Origin: Polytrichum commune
Taxonomy: Eukaryota > Streptophyta > Polytrichopsida > Polytrichales > Polytrichaceae
DNA length: 64,000 nucleotides
NCBI GenBank assembly: GCA_950295325.1
Contig: OX485809.1
Span: forward strand, 17,238,001-17,302,000
Reading direction: 5' to 3'
The notes under the pieces are model-generated. The model made no database searches. It was not told the DNA's origin and saw nothing but the letters and a program-made list of their open reading frames with translations. A program made the translations under genes and the position numbers. How positions within the stretch are numbered: the first letter of the stretch is position 1; each line of letters opens with the position of its first letter. Shown in pieces: positions 1-13,012 of the stretch.

Positions 1-92
1 ATGACATTTGCAAAGAATAAAGTATAAACCCTAATATATTTGTCCAAAAAAATTGCATACTTAACCAGGATGCATACTTAAGCGGGAGATTA

Positions 93-215
93 TCGTACAT
101 GATTTTGGAAGTGCCTTGGGACGGCCTTTGGACACTTTCTTTCTTCGGGGCTCTCACAATCTCATGGTCACGGCTCTTGGCTCCTGTGTGAAGTGAAGTG
201 AAGTGGCCCTTATTA
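93..215. repeat. Dispersed repeat D, copy 1
   Basis: This segment reappears in inverted orientation at 13853-13957. Shared blocks include the stretch around GGGACGGCC next to GTGTCC, the AATCTCATGGTCACGG region and the AAGTGGCCCTTA end. The end motif TAAGGGCCACTTCAC resembles the ends of the transposons near 53 kb, so this is probably a terminal piece of a non-autonomous DNA element. No coding capacity is visible in 1-660. Confidence 0.6.
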
Positions 216-660
216 AACTGATGTTGGGTCTGTACTAAACGTCCATTTTTGGGGGAACAATAGCAGGTATGACAATAGCATGTAAAACTCCCAGTCGGTC
301 TCGGGCAGTCAACGGGAGCCACTTGTATAATCCTTTTACGGACACTATCACTATTCAAATGCTGAATGGGTCCAAAGGATTGGGAAGTGTTTACATAGTG
401 CAAGCGCCGTCAAGCCATCATCAACATTTCCAATTTGAGTGAAGCTTGAGTAAATTTAATCTCCTCCCCCGCCTTTCTTGAATCTCGGGCACATATATAT
501 ATTTTATAATTCATGGAGGACCAAGTTACAACCCTATAATCCCCCGAGGGGTCATGGCCGGGCCCCACCCCTTCGGCGGGAAAAGAGTACTTTCTAGAAG
601 GCCACCTTGGTGTCATCATCCGGGTCACTCCCTCCATTGTGTGAGATTGAAGTCGTCGAT

Positions 661-1345
661 GCCCTTCAACCGCGATTTGGCCCTTCAAATTATACCTATA
701 TCTCAAAACATCCCTTTGAAACGCAACCCCGAATTGAAACCGAAGACGTCGCTTGAAATCCTCGATATAATCTGCCCGTCACAAGAATCAACAAGCGTAG
801 GGCACTGTCACTACAAGAAGTGGAGTTAGATGGTTGGTTCTTGATTCTTCACGTCGTATTGGACCATATAATTCGTGCACAAGTTTCATAGAATTTGCCT
901 TTCAAACGCGATTTGGCCCTTCAAAATATACCTATCTCAAAACATCCCTTCAAAACGCAACCCCAAATTGAAACCGAAGACATCGCTTGAAGTCCTTGAT
1001 ATAATCTGCCCGTCACAAGAATCAACAAGCGTAGGGCACTGTCACTACAAGAAGTGGAGTTAGATGGTTGATTCTTGATTCTTCACGTTGTACTGGACCA
1101 TGTAATTCATGCACAAGTTTCATAGAATTTGCCTTTCAAACGCGATTTGGCCCTTCAAAATATACCTCTCTCAAAAGAACCCTTCAAAACGCAACCCCAA
1201 ATTGAAAACAAAAGACCTCGTTTGAAGTCCTCCATATAATATGCCCGCCACAAGAACCAACAAGCGTAGGGCACTGTCACTACAAGAAGCGGAGTTAGAA
1301 TGTACTGGAAACATGCACCATATACTTCATGCACAAGTTTAATAT
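661..1345. repeat. Tandem array, about 235 bp x 3
   Basis: Three head-to-tail copies are anchored by CGCGATTTGGCCCTTCAA at about 671, 907 and 1141 (periods 236 and 234 bp). Copies 1 and 2 are very similar; copy 3 is more diverged and loses its end near 1340. The two short open frames (554-829 and 875-1063) share their C-terminal residues only because they lie in successive repeat units, so they are not genes. Confidence 0.85.
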
Positions 1346-4300
1346 GAGTTTTGTAGTTCATTTTCGAATGTTCTCAGACTGACGTCTTGGATTTGAACTA
1401 ACCCTTCTATCGAAGGGCTAAAATCTGAGAGCCCTTCAAAATGAAACCCATATGAGGGCTTCAATCTTGAACACTGACTCCCTCCATTGGACATGGACAT
1501 GGAGATTCTCATATGTTGCAACTAATAGATACTTCAGCGAACGTTTCAATTCGATGCTCGTGTGGGTTGAAGGGAAACAACCACATTCACTACATTGATT
1601 ATCCCATTTCGTATTGTATGTGTGGTAATAATTCCCAAAACGTGCAAAGTTTTGTCAAATCTCAAACTTTACAAGGGTTACATTTTTACTAAGTGATGTT
1701 GAATTCATGAAGATGTGCTCGGCTACCAAACATTTTGGGAAGACGAGTGCGTGTTCTAGTGTGCTTTGAAGCTCGAGGTTGCAACTTCGAGAATCGTTCT
1801 CGTCGATGTAGCGTATTACCTGCAACTCACACATCAATGTTGAATGCAAGCACAATGTAATTTACAACTCACTTTTTAAAGGGAACGCCTTGACCGAATA
1901 CACAAAATTTAACTTAACCCCCAAAACTCACAACTCTGCTGCAAATTTATGAGTATTTAAATTCCTAGCAAAGCAAATGTTGGTGCAAGCAGAATGTGCT
2001 TGACAACTCTCACAAAAAAAAGAAAAAAGAAAAAACACGAGTACATCACTAGTAAAATATTAATTAGGGTGAGACTTAATATAGGGCACAATTTGTTTTT
2101 ACAAGCAACTTTTTTTTTTAAATATTCAATGTATAGAACATTGTTTCTATTCAGATATTGCATTATAAATATTATATGGTACTCTATAATGCCATGTATT
2201 GCTTTTATGTAGAACTACACATAGAGTATTGTGTTCAGGATGGTACAAAACTTGTAGAGGGTCACAAGGTTTCTCCACTCGCAACTTCAACACTTGAGCA
2301 TTTTTTATTTAATTTTTCTTGTAGTGCTCAGTCATGTTATTGTAACATTATTGTATTGTTTAGTAATGATCGTGTGGTTGTGTCCTTGTTCATCATATGA
2401 TGTCCTTGTTGTTGTGTGGTGTCTCAATACCCTGTCATCATTATAATTTACCCTTTATCGACATACTTAGTAACATAAGGCAACTCGTGTCTTATGTTGT
2501 TGGATTACCTTATATAACTAAGCTTGTTGATAAAGGGTGCTTCAAAACACCACACATATGATGACTTTAAACAATGCATAAGAAACATTTATTGGATTAA
2601 CTTATAGTTAAGTTTAAATGAAAAAAATTAAGTTCAAACTACCAAAAGATACAAATCACTAGGACAAAATAAAAATGTTGGGAAAAACAACATTAAGGAA
2701 AGAAAAATATCATATAAATAGTCCCCCAAAAAAGGTTTTGACGCACATATGTATAGAAAATATGAGATAGTGAAGTGCCCATGAAAAGTTTGACCTCAAA
2801 CCTTATCAAAAGGAAGGCTTTTGACCAAACACACACAACAACTTCAACGTTACTTAAGCCCCAAAACTCGCAGTTTTGCTATGACTTCAAAGAGCAAACT
2901 TTGGTTCAATATAATCGTTGATGTTGAAGTTGGCGTTGGTGCAAGCAAATCAAATCAAATGTGATGATGTAGAGAGTTGAAGCACTCATAACTTGTTTAT
3001 TATTATTTTGACATTAAATAAAATTGTCTTAAAATCCGCCTTGAACCTTCTCTAAACAAGCTAACCCTCAAGTTTGGATCTAATCTTGACTCCAAATGAA
3101 GGCCGTTGAGTGAAAGGGTGTGTGGACCCCATGTTTCTTGAACCCTAACCTTAATGTAAACCCATCCTAAGGGTTTGTTTACACCGATGTGTAGAACTGT
3201 CCCAAGGGTTACAATATGCTAGTGTTATTTATTCAATTATTTTTCGTAATTGGACATAACTATTTGGTTGGTATGTGGCTAGGTGAGATCAGACAACAAA
3301 CACAATAAAAACACATATCCAAAAGAGGTTAGACCACGTCTTTGACTTTTAAAACTTATGCCACACGCAAACAATGATTACAATTGGAAGGACCTATGTG
3401 TTGAGTTTCAATAAACATGCATATATGATAACCCCGACTAAACCAAAGGAGATCCAATGATCAATCCAATTTTTGTTCGTGCTTCATCGTAGATTTGCTA
3501 GTGCAACAAAAGTTTTATAGTGTAAAGATAATTGGTAGAAGTTGGAGAACATGAAAAACAAAGTGAATAGCACTCACATACCTTAGCCCTTTATGTTTAA
3601 AGTGGCATCCACATGACCACTCTCGAAAAAAAGAAGCTACTAAGGAGCCATTTCATGTCTTCATCCGCTAAGGGAGGGGGGGACACTCAACATGGAGATT
3701 ATATAATGTTTCAAGAATAGTTATGTGCAGGTCTCGTTTGATTTCGTTTTAATAACGAATAAGAACGATGCTTTGAAGTTGAAGCTTGTAGGAGCTCACT
3801 AAGAGTCAAAGGAGATATTAAGTGTGGCATATAACAAAGATTTTCCCATATTTAGTAATGTGGACAACACCTTAAACCAATAATGTTTCTATATTGACAT
3901 TCAAGCTCATTATGAGAGACATTGATCATCTGGTCAATCAACTATGATCACTTCTAAATAAACGCACAAGCTCCAAGTCTGAAAACTCAAAATCCCACAT
4001 ATATGTGTCCTCTCTATACATACATAAAATGAGATCCCTCATCCACTATACCATCCAAATTTAGAATAAGAAGAAATTCACCAGCTGCACCAAGTTGAGA
4101 ACCTCAACTTTGCAACTGTTGGATCCTTTCAAATTGTGACAAAACGAAGGGAAAAAAAACTCTTCACAAATCTTCACAATGAAGTTGGTTTCCAAATAAA
4201 ATGTGTTGATGATAATGAATTGAATTTCCCTCAACATCAAGGGTCATTTTTTTTAAAAAAAAACATCAAATTGATGGGAATGCACCCAATGGCAATAAAA

Positions 4301-4980
4301 GGGCAATCTAGCCATCGTTTTTGGACAAAGGAAGCCTCCGTTTCTCGGGATGCTACACAATAATGTGTGTTAAGTGAACTTACATACTAGACTCGGGCAG
4401 CTAGCTGAGTGACGGGCGGAGTCGTACTTCGTGACGAAATTATATGGCTCAATGTACCTAATGAGCCACCTTAACTTATTAGTTACGGTGAGGCCCAAGA
4501 CCTATCGAAGAAGTTACATACTTCGAGCTCTACCCTACATGGATGGATGTGAGGGGTGGATGAAGGTGTACACCATTTATTGCTATTAGGTAACTAAACA
4601 ATTGCCCATCACATCTAGCACGATTGGTGAGCTAGGGTTTGGCCATTTTCATTTTTATTTTTTTTGGGCGGACGGGGGGGGGTTAGTTGGTGCCCCACAT
4701 CATGCCTCACCCCTTTCATAATTTAGCATTCGTGGAGCTCGTCTTAATGACGAGTATCATATGACAACCACCGGTACTTGTGACTTCTTTATGACGTCCT
4801 CTGCACCGGAGGCTTTTGGGAGGGTGAACAAGGTAACATGCCCTAATCATGCCGTAATAATTCGGCAACTCGTCATGGATCACAAAGTTGTCCCATGCCA
4901 CATGGCCTTTTTCCATGCTCACACTTCTTCATTGTGGTCGGATTTATGAAAAATGATATTTTAAAATTATAAAAAAAACA
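1346..4980. other. Gene-free AT-rich intergenic DNA
   Basis: No gene with exon structure or a recognisable protein motif was found. A diverged direct duplication links 1875-2015 with 2805-2960; both carry a block like CCCCAAAACTCnCA and a GTTGGTGCAAGCA block. Poly-G tracts occur near 3676-3682 and 4674-4682. Open frames here are under 80 codons and match nothing I recognise. Confidence 0.6.
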
Positions 4981-4983
4981 ACA

Positions 4984-5290
4984 AAGCCTTTGGGTCCCTC
5001 CCTACAGTAGGTGTAGACCAAACATGGTCCAAGAAGAGTGACACATGCACCAAAAAGTGGATGTGCTCCTTTTAAAAAGTTATGTTCCAAAGGGTCAGTT
5101 TTTTGGATTTTTTTTCATGTTCTCCCCTTCTTCTTCTTCTTTTACTCTTATATATAATAACGTCTGACAATAGATAGATAGATAGATAGATAGATGGCAT
5201 TTCTATGCCAATGGTCCCTTGACTTTTACAGCGAGAGAACCTTTTTTGTCTCTCTCATTACAAAACCCGTTGGAACAATGACGGTGGAGA
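4984..5290. repeat. Dispersed repeat E with GATA microsatellite
   Basis: Two blocks match the transposon at 52529-53659: 4984-5135 resembles 52645-52800 (shared ATGCACCAAAAAGTG) and 5197-5280 resembles 53401-53490 (shared AAAACCCGTTGGA). The order is the same, so this is a second, shorter or deleted copy of that element. A (GATA)n microsatellite of about six units lies between the blocks at 5171-5195. Confidence 0.65.
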
Positions 5291-7059
5291 ATGTAGGCTC
5301 AGAAATAGAGATGTCCATGGACTATAGCCCAAAGTCTTTTGAAGGGCAAAAGCCCTTGGTGTGAAGCCCTTAGTAATAAAGTATGATAAAACTACAAATA
5401 TTTTAGATTTATCATGTTTCAATAGCATAAATTTAAAGTATCACCAAGGATTCACACATCTTCCATTGAATTTGGGTATACCAAAAGTGTATTGTAGGAT
5501 CTTATGATAAGATTGAAGTAACCAAAAAGTCCATATTTTGAAAGGATGTCTAAAATTACTTAAATACAACATTCATCCACTGAAGATGTTATGGGTTGTG
5601 ATCCAAAACTACCCTCATATAAACCTAAAGTGGGGGGAAGGGGGGGGGGGGACGACGATACTCTCAACCAATGAGAATTCAAGGACTCTCAAGAACCACA
5701 ACCTGATGGCTGAACTAATTTGACATGCTCTAATTTGACATGTTGTGTTGGAGACGCGTGCAATCCGCATCGTTGTTTTTCACAATTCGTTAGTCTGCAC
5801 AAGTCATTCAATGCAAAGATGGGTTGACAACCACAAATATTAACTTGAATGCAAATTATATTCATCGCGAATTTTGAGACGCAAAATTGTTATGTTAAAT
5901 CGATCAAATACTGAGTTGATATCATCACTTTATGGTTCATGTAGTGATAATCATGTGGGTTCTATGTATCCACCTAATATATGCCACATGATATTGCTAT
6001 TTAGATTAATCAAGACATAAAAGTGCATTGTTACCATAGAATAGTTGCGTGATAAACCGTTAGGTGACGTAAATTAATTCATCACGAACTTTCAAGATGC
6101 GACATTTTTATGGTAAAGTGATAAGAAAATTGAGATGACACCATAATTTCCAATAAATGTCACAATGATTACAGTAGTTTAAGCATGTTTTTGTTATGTG
6201 TCATAATATTGTATCATTTAGAGAAGGTTATTCTACAAGCATTCTATATTAACTATAACCTAAATATGTTATACATCATTAGGTGTAATTTCATATAGTG
6301 ATCACACATTTTGATTAGAGAGTAGTTGGTGCACAAACTAGGGGGGGGGGGGACATGCCTATAATCAACGATGCTTTGCCATAATCAACATTTAATAAAT
6401 AAGATACACAAGAGCTATTGAAGACTCATGGGTGCTTTACACACAAACCAAGGGCCATGACCATGAAAATCTACGGGCCCATGAAATCATCCAAAAACCG
6501 TACTATGGGAAATATAGGTTGCAATTGACGGTTCTCAAGGTTTGTGTATTTAGTGAAAGTGAACCATGTTGAAGATTGCAACATATTAGAATGACAAAAT
6601 AACATACAAGGTAGTCATGGATCCCATTATGACACGTTAATTGCTTGCCACGCTCCCTAGTTTTGTGTTAGTCATGTCCCTTTTGATGGGCCTAACACAC
6701 CACCCAGTCGACCATGAACTATTATTCACTTGGTGCCATGTAGGATGACTGAAGTTTTTTCATCCATTATGTTTTTTTGGGTCCCCTGAGCCCCGAAGGC
6801 CTAGCATAAAGTGAACTTGGACCCTCTCCGACTTCTTGACCAATCATATAGCTTGTATATCATGGGTCAAGGGCCCTCGAGCTCATGTCCATATGCCATA
6901 ATAGAGTTGGAGGTCATGTGTAAATATTGATTTGTAATGCATCGATATAAATGTAGTGTGTAGGGTAAGTTAATGCAATGTTGTTGGTGAACTATATGAC
7001 ATGTTGATAAATAACATGATGTGACATAAATTAGAAGAGTTGTTGAGAAACTATTGAGG
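5291..7059. other. Intergenic DNA with a diverged two-copy repeat
   Basis: No gene seen. A diverged tandem pair with a period of about 217 bp covers roughly 5861-6290; both copies begin with TTCATCnCGAA and contain GATGC/GACGC blocks followed by a similar AT-rich tail. Poly-G runs of 11 and 12 lie at 5641-5651 and 6341-6352. Confidence 0.5.
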
Positions 7060-7440
7060 TGTTCTATCTATTGCCACAATGCAATGCAAGAGTTTACGTT
7101 GTATAGGTGTACAAAGAGAGGAGTTGTAAAATTTTCAAGTTACCATTGCACAACACCCGTAAAGATATTATATCCATTGCCAAAATGAAGTACATCATTA
7201 TGGCAATGGAGACACAACACCTTCAACATTTCCTATGCAGGTGTAGATGTATAATAAGAGAGGAGCCTTAAAATTGTCAAGCTCCCATTGCATAAGAACC
7301 GTGAAGGTGTTATATCCGTAGCCATAATAAAGTACTTCATCATGGCAGTGGATGCAACACCTCCAATCTCTCCCATGCAATTGTAAAGGCATAACAAGAG
7401 AGAAGTGTTGACTTTAAAGCTATCATTGCACACTCTATGT
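7060..7440. repeat. Tandem array, about 141 bp x 2.5
   Basis: Head-to-tail copies are anchored by AAGAGAGGAG at about 7113 and 7255 and by AAGAGAGAAG at 7395, giving periods of about 142 and 140 bp. Each unit has a block ending in ATTGCACA/ATTGCATA and a block around GTACTTCATCATGGCA. The sequence differs from the 142-bp array at 51.7 kb although the period is nearly the same. Confidence 0.75.
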
Positions 7441-7449
7441 GATAAGTAT

Positions 7450-8070
7450 CAACCAATGTTGATATGGTATCGTCTTTTGTTGATAGTATCTGGGTGTCTA
7501 TAACGAGGATTTGACATTTTTTACACTAGTAGGGTATGAATATTTGATAGTATTTTTGTGTTTGATACCATTTGGATGTATATACCATGCTATTATTGTC
7601 ATACATAGGCAACAACACCCTAGTATGGTTTAAACTAACATTCATATATATTTTGACAAACCACTTGTCCAAAAATAATGAGGGATGTTCACATGTAGGA
7701 ACAAAAACATCAAACAACAACAACAACAACAAAAACAACAACACAACAACACAACAACCATAACTTTGAATATTTGTATTTTATGGTTGCCAACCACTAT
7801 ATGTGTCTAGTTTTGCAATCTAATGCATGTCATATTGATGGTTGACATTGTCCAAAACTCATGCATAAATCTAAATAAACTCAAATCCTAATTTCTAGAA
7901 TGATATTGACCCAGATAATAACTCAAGCATGAATAAATTCTTGCACATTGACATACCCGCCAAATATCAATATGTGTTTGGTGTTGGTTATTTGGTACCA
8001 TAATCGATGTTGAATATCGATACCACGAATTCACCTTATACCATACCAACAATAATCCTAGTTACCAACA
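7450..8070 (+). mobile_element. Repeat family A copy, split by a nested repeat
   Basis: Left part 7450-7625 (GATACCATTTGG, TCTATAACGAGGATTT) and right part 7890-8070 (TTGACATACCCnCCAAATATC) match the left and right halves of the family A copies at 57.5, 58.4 and 61.6 kb. The middle is occupied by repeat C (7653-7882), which is absent from the other copies, so the second element probably inserted into the first. No transposase is encoded. Confidence 0.65.
7653..7882. repeat. Dispersed CAA-rich repeat C, copy 1
   Basis: About 230 bp shared in the same orientation with 12787-13012. Shared blocks are ACTTGTCCAAAAATAA, a CAACAACAACA tract, CCAACCACnATAT and ATTCATGCATAAAT-like ends. The start in copy 2 holds a small palindrome (GGACAA...TTGTCC). 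No coding capacity. Confidence 0.7.
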
Positions 8071-8364
8071 ACCATCAAAGCCAAAATTTCATTTGGTCTA
8101 TGAAATTGAGAGTATTATGAAACATTCTACCCTTACAATGAGGAAGTGCAAACATGGTTGCATGTGAACAAACATACATGATGAATATTTGATCCTATAT
8201 TATGAATGCAACCCCGGATCTTATAATTCCCACTCATACATTCATTTGTCCAATTGGAACTTCACACATGGTAAATCAAGAAAATTGAGCCAGGTCATAT
8301 TTGACAGCATCAACAAACCTCCATATGATGCCTTGAAACCCATTATACACATTTGGACATTTGG

Positions 8365-8730
8365 GGGTTAATGGGCCCCGGGTTAAATCACATTTGCATT
8401 TGGCTGGGCCCCAAGCCTCCTGCACTACATGGTCTTCCTGCCCGCATCTATGTGGGAACTCTTCCTTGTTGGGAATCGATGTAAGAATACTCAATCACTT
8501 AAGCCATTAAGCTCATTTGGCATGTGAAGAAATTACATCAATTAAATTGGGACTAATGATTATGATATCAACTTGAATTTTGTAATTTTGATCAGGTATT
8601 GTCACATTGGTTCCCAATGGGGAGGAGTTCCCACGCAAGTGCGGGTAGGAAGACCGGGCAGCGAAGGAGGCGTGAGAGGAGTAGGGCCCAACTGAATGCA
8701 AATGTGATTTAGCCCGGGGTGGGTTAATGG
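8365..8730. mobile_element. Mutator-like foldback MITE
   Basis: Long imperfect inverted arms (about 8375-8494 and 8590-8720) face each other across a spacer of about 95 bp. Arm ends read CCCCGGGTTAAATCACATTT on the left and, reverse-complemented, CCCCGGGCTAAATCACATTT on the right. The element of about 346 bp is flanked by a perfect 10-bp direct repeat, GGGTTAATGG, at 8365-8374 and 8721-8730. Arms over 100 bp plus a 9-10 bp target duplication are the signature of Mutator-like elements. There is no transposase gene, so it is non-autonomous. Confidence 0.8.
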
Positions 8731-11454
8731 AGGGTTGACCATTTAAGGTCAATCACTATCGCCTGACAATATCAATATCCACATTTACATCAAATTTTAG
8801 AATTCATGACACATGGTTTGCTTTTGTGTAGGTCATTCCATAGGATTTTTGTGCACCACATACAGTCGAGGGCTATTTGTGCTAGGGCTATTTACTTCCT
8901 TGACATGATTAAAGGCTCCACATAGTTACTTAATTCTCTAAATTGACCTTTTTTTCCACCCTACCATGGCTTATATTGCCAATGTTGTTGCATTTTGTGG
9001 TAGCCTATATTCCTTATAACTTAATAATAATAATCCCAAAATATACACATTGGAAAGATGATGCAAAATAACATGGTAACAAAAAGGCATGATCCATACA
9101 TATCATTGCAAATCTATACAAGTGCAACAATATGGAAAGACACGATGTACAACTGCAATAAAGTGATGGAAATCATTTCAAGGGACACCAGTTAAGCCTT
9201 CCTCGAGAGTATACTCTTGGAATAATTTGGATAGAACTTTATGACGATTGTGAGCCAAATTTGTAGGTTAATATTTCACTAAAGCTTCTCTAGTGATATT
9301 TTGACGAAGATTGCACTTAGATGAATGGAAGTAGTGAACTATGGACGGAGTTAGGCAGGTAGGACTATAATCGTGGGTTTAGGAGCCCCTTGTCAATTAG
9401 AATTGTTTTCTTCCCTGCCTCGTTATAAGGAGGGATGACTAATCGAAGTAGGTACATATTTCTCTATTCAATCCATTAAATCCATAGTATTGTCTCCCTC
9501 AACACAAAGTGTGCGAGGTCAAAAGTTGAATCATATTATGTGAACAAAAAGAAATTACTACAACGATTGTGGGATTGCAGCTTTGTGAAATTTAGGCTTA
9601 TTGTTGAACTTGAGTATGAGTTATACAATAGTTACTGACAACCAATGAAACTGATTACTTTGAGTACGAAGTCAATAACCATTGTCTCGTGTAGTGATTG
9701 CATTGGATTGAGTTTGTATTGACGAATGAAATTGGTCATGACAAAGTTGTGAGTATATTTGTCAATGTAATGTGAGAGATATGAAATTGATAAGAATTCA
9801 TTGAATTTGTGGGAGTGCGAGTTTGTAAGCATGCTTACATGATAGATGAGAAAGAACAAATTAAGCATAACCGATATTAAACATTATGTGATGAAGAAAT
9901 GGAAATAAAAATGAAAATGAATAATGTTCCATGTGGACGAGAGAGAGGGAGTCAACATTGAATTGAATTGAGAATTAGCGGAACTTTCAACAAGTGCCGA
10001 CTGTACATTTGGAAACTTAAGACCTTCTATAAAACCATTGGCTGAAAGTGGTGATTGAGTGATTACTCAATAACGAAGGACAAGTTAAACCATAATCTTC
10101 CATCTCTTTGAGTGGAAGGTCCCTAAGCATCTAAGATAGAGTTGAGATTATTCAATGACAAAGATGATGGAGAAAATTACTATTGACGGGGAGAATAGGA
10201 GAGTATTCTTGTGGTATGGAGAGAGCAAGCGTTACCAAGGGTTACATGAGAGAAGAACCACTTGAGTGTCGTCAAGTCATGTGAAAGGCAAAGGAAGAGT
10301 TAGGGAGAGAGAAGGTCAAGGGTTAGTTTGAAAGAGAGGCGAACTTGATTATTGTTGAAGCATGTGAAAGGTGAAGAGCATGAAGGATAATGCTATTAAG
10401 TTTGTGACTATAGTTGAGAGAATGACTATAGTCTTGGTTGTGAGTTTGTAATAGTTAAGGTTTATAAATCCTCTTATCAATTTAGAATGAAATAGCAACC
10501 CTTTTATCTAATTTTGGAACTATAGCATGACAAATGTTTGTAAGAGACACCAGTTAAGCCTTCCTCAAGAGGTTGCACCTTGAGTTTTGGTTATTTTAAG
10601 TCATGGTAGAAACCTAACTACAACAACTTTTGACAAACGTGGTGCTCTTGAAAAAACAATTGAGTATGAAAGGTAATGCACCTTGTTTAGACTTGGTGAA
10701 AAATTGACATGTGAAAGGACACTGAGACCAATCTATTTAATACCAAAATAAATTCTCGAATATGAGGAGGGGCACCATGTGCGTGATGAATGTGAAGAGG
10801 ACTCTAGACGAATACAAAACCTTCTTCCTTCAATTCTTAGGGCCCACACAAAAACATGTGCTTGGGCCACCTATGCAAATGGCATGATAAAATTGTAAAG
10901 AACGTAAAATTGCATTCCAAAGCTAGAAGACTATTGATGAACATATCTATAGTAAATTAGACGATGGATGACTTTTGGGGTGCAAACTTTGAAGGATTGT
11001 TGAAGACTTTGCCATGAAAGATTTTGGAGCTTGCGATGACCAACACCATCTCACTTTTCAACACATTTGACAAATTGCACTCAACCATTCTACTATTCCA
11101 ACTCACCTACCATATGCCCTTGCTAATGTCAACTCATACTTTATAAGTGCCACACATACTAATAACACTACTTCGTTCAATTGAATTAATGAAGCAAGCT
11201 TGAAGTGTTGTAGCCAATGTCACTTGTCATCTATAAATCATTGTGACAACATCAAGTGAAGGGTCATTCATTTAAGTTATTAAGGCGGGTTCGCACTAGG
11301 GTTGAAGACCAAAGAAACTCCAAAATCAAGCATACACATTGGTTGGGAGTGAAACTTTGGACCCAAGGAGTTTACATTGGATCCGTGTTCAAAGAATGGA
11401 AAATACAAAAGTCATCCTGAGGTAAATAGGTATTTAATTTCTCAATTTATATGA
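8731..11454. other. Gene-free intergenic DNA
   Basis: No recognisable gene. The only structure noticed is a short direct repeat of about 27 bp containing GACACCAGTTAAGCCTTCCT at about 9184 and 10547, separated by 1.36 kb. Flanking sequence is not shared, so it is not a clear LTR pair. Confidence 0.5.
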
Positions 11455-11720
11455 CTAGATAGCCCACTTCTCATGGGAAGTGAAACACACGATTAGCACA
11501 AAATGGTTAGTAAATCCAAATCAAGGTTGCAACCACTTTCCTCATAAACTTTGAAGCTCGTATGAATATCTTATTCACTATCAAAGTGAAGATTATCATG
11601 CTTAACAGAATGGTCATAGAGGTCCCCCTCCCCACCCCCATATGTTGACTATTGAGAATTTAATCCAATCTATTTTGCACACATGTCTTTATGGTATTTG
11701 TTCTTGAAGATGAATTCAAT
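11455..11720 (+). repeat. Repeat family B copy 1 (partial)
   Basis: Similar to copies at 34330-34662 (-), 36490-36790 (+), 59765-60110 (+) and 62330-62690 (-). Hallmarks in order are CCCACTTCTC, a GAAACACACGATTAGCAC-like block, CCACTTTCCTCATAA, TATTCA followed by ATCAAAGTGAAGAT, then GGTC.TAGAGGTCCCC. The distal GGTGTCCG-containing part seen in other copies is missing or unrecognisable here. Confidence 0.6.
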
Positions 11721-12786
11721 TGTTTCCAAGCTCAACTACTGAAATCAAAATTTCAAAATCTATTCCACTTTATGAATATGGAAGATTTTTTTAATTATTT
11801 TTTAGTTTTTTTTTGCATTTGCTAAATCCTATAGATCCTAGGTATCGATTACACTCTATTGGATGTCTTTCTATCAGAGTTTAATGTTTGGATACCATAG
11901 CTAAAATATACCCTATCATTGTGATCTTAAACATGTGTTACACAATATAAGTTCCATAATTTGTATGATTCATGAATTATTTCATATTGTACAAAAAATA
12001 CAAAAATATTTCTATAAGAAAAAAAGGATGTTGAAATGTTTTAAAGGATGTCCATGTTGATATAGAAACTAATAAAAGGAAACAAAACACTTTTAGTGAA
12101 TAGAGTCCTAGGGGTTGCACCTTTTAGCTAAATTCATAATCACGTGTGTTGTGTTCACAACTCACTTTTTTCAAAACCCTTATATATGAGTTTTTTTTAA
12201 AATACTTTTTTAAACAATCAGCAACACACATACAATTTCAATGATAAAATTGCAAGCGATAATTTTTATACTAAAAAATACATTCATGTATACCGTAGTC
12301 ATTCATGTACGTATGCAAATATACATTTGAATAATAATCAACCCATGTCATATGTATAATGCAAAACCCTAGCATTCATCAATCAAATTATTTTATAGAC
12401 AAGTCATCCATTAGATGTAACTTTTAAGCATTCAAGTCTACAACATTTGTTGTAATATTGTAATCAAGTAAATCTAGACATATTTTCATAATATGGACTT
12501 CTTGGTTGCTCCAATTATATCATAGGATCCTACGATAGACTTTTGGTATACCTAAATTCAATGGAAGAGGTGTGAATCCTTAGTGACTGCTTGAAATCTA
12601 TGCTATTATAATATAATGTAGAATATTCATTTATTGGTGGATGGTAGATAAGTTTGTTTGAAGTGTTCACCACACCCCCCCCCCCCAAATACATCGAGAT
12701 TGACCACACTCCCATAAACGATTCACATTTCACTCTCAACCACCATTTGGGGTTGAATAGAGCAATTAACTGACAATTAAGTACAT
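11721..12786. other. Gene-free AT-rich intergenic DNA
   Basis: Strongly AT-rich with poly-T/poly-A runs and a C12 tract at 12675-12686. I see no gene or RNA signature. Confidence 0.5.
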
Positions 12787-13012
12787 TTGGACAAATCACT
12801 TGTCCAAAAATAACAAGGGATGTGCACGTGTGGGGACAAAAACATCGTACGACGACAACAACAGCAGAAGCAACAACACAACGACCACAACTTTGAGTGC
12901 TTGTATTACATGTTCGCCAACCACCATATTTGTGTAGTTTTGGGATCTAATGTACGTCACATTGGTGATTGGAACTATCCAAGATTCATGCATAAATTCA
13001 AATCAACTTGAA
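12787..13012. repeat. Dispersed CAA-rich repeat C, copy 2
   Basis: Direct-orientation partner of 7653-7882; see shared blocks there. It begins at the palindromic GGACAAATCACTTGTCC and ends near TTCATGCATAAATTCAAATC. Unlike copy 1 it does not sit inside a family A element. Confidence 0.7.

Noticed and set aside
554-1063. Two similar short open frames that look like a duplicated small gene
   Set aside because: They fall in successive units of the 235-bp tandem array; the shared residues follow from repeat identity and no start, splice or family signal supports coding.
9184-10575. Direct repeats of about 27 bp as possible LTRs of a 1.4-kb retroelement
   Set aside because: Similarity stops after about 27 bp, with no TG...CA ends, primer-binding site or target duplication.
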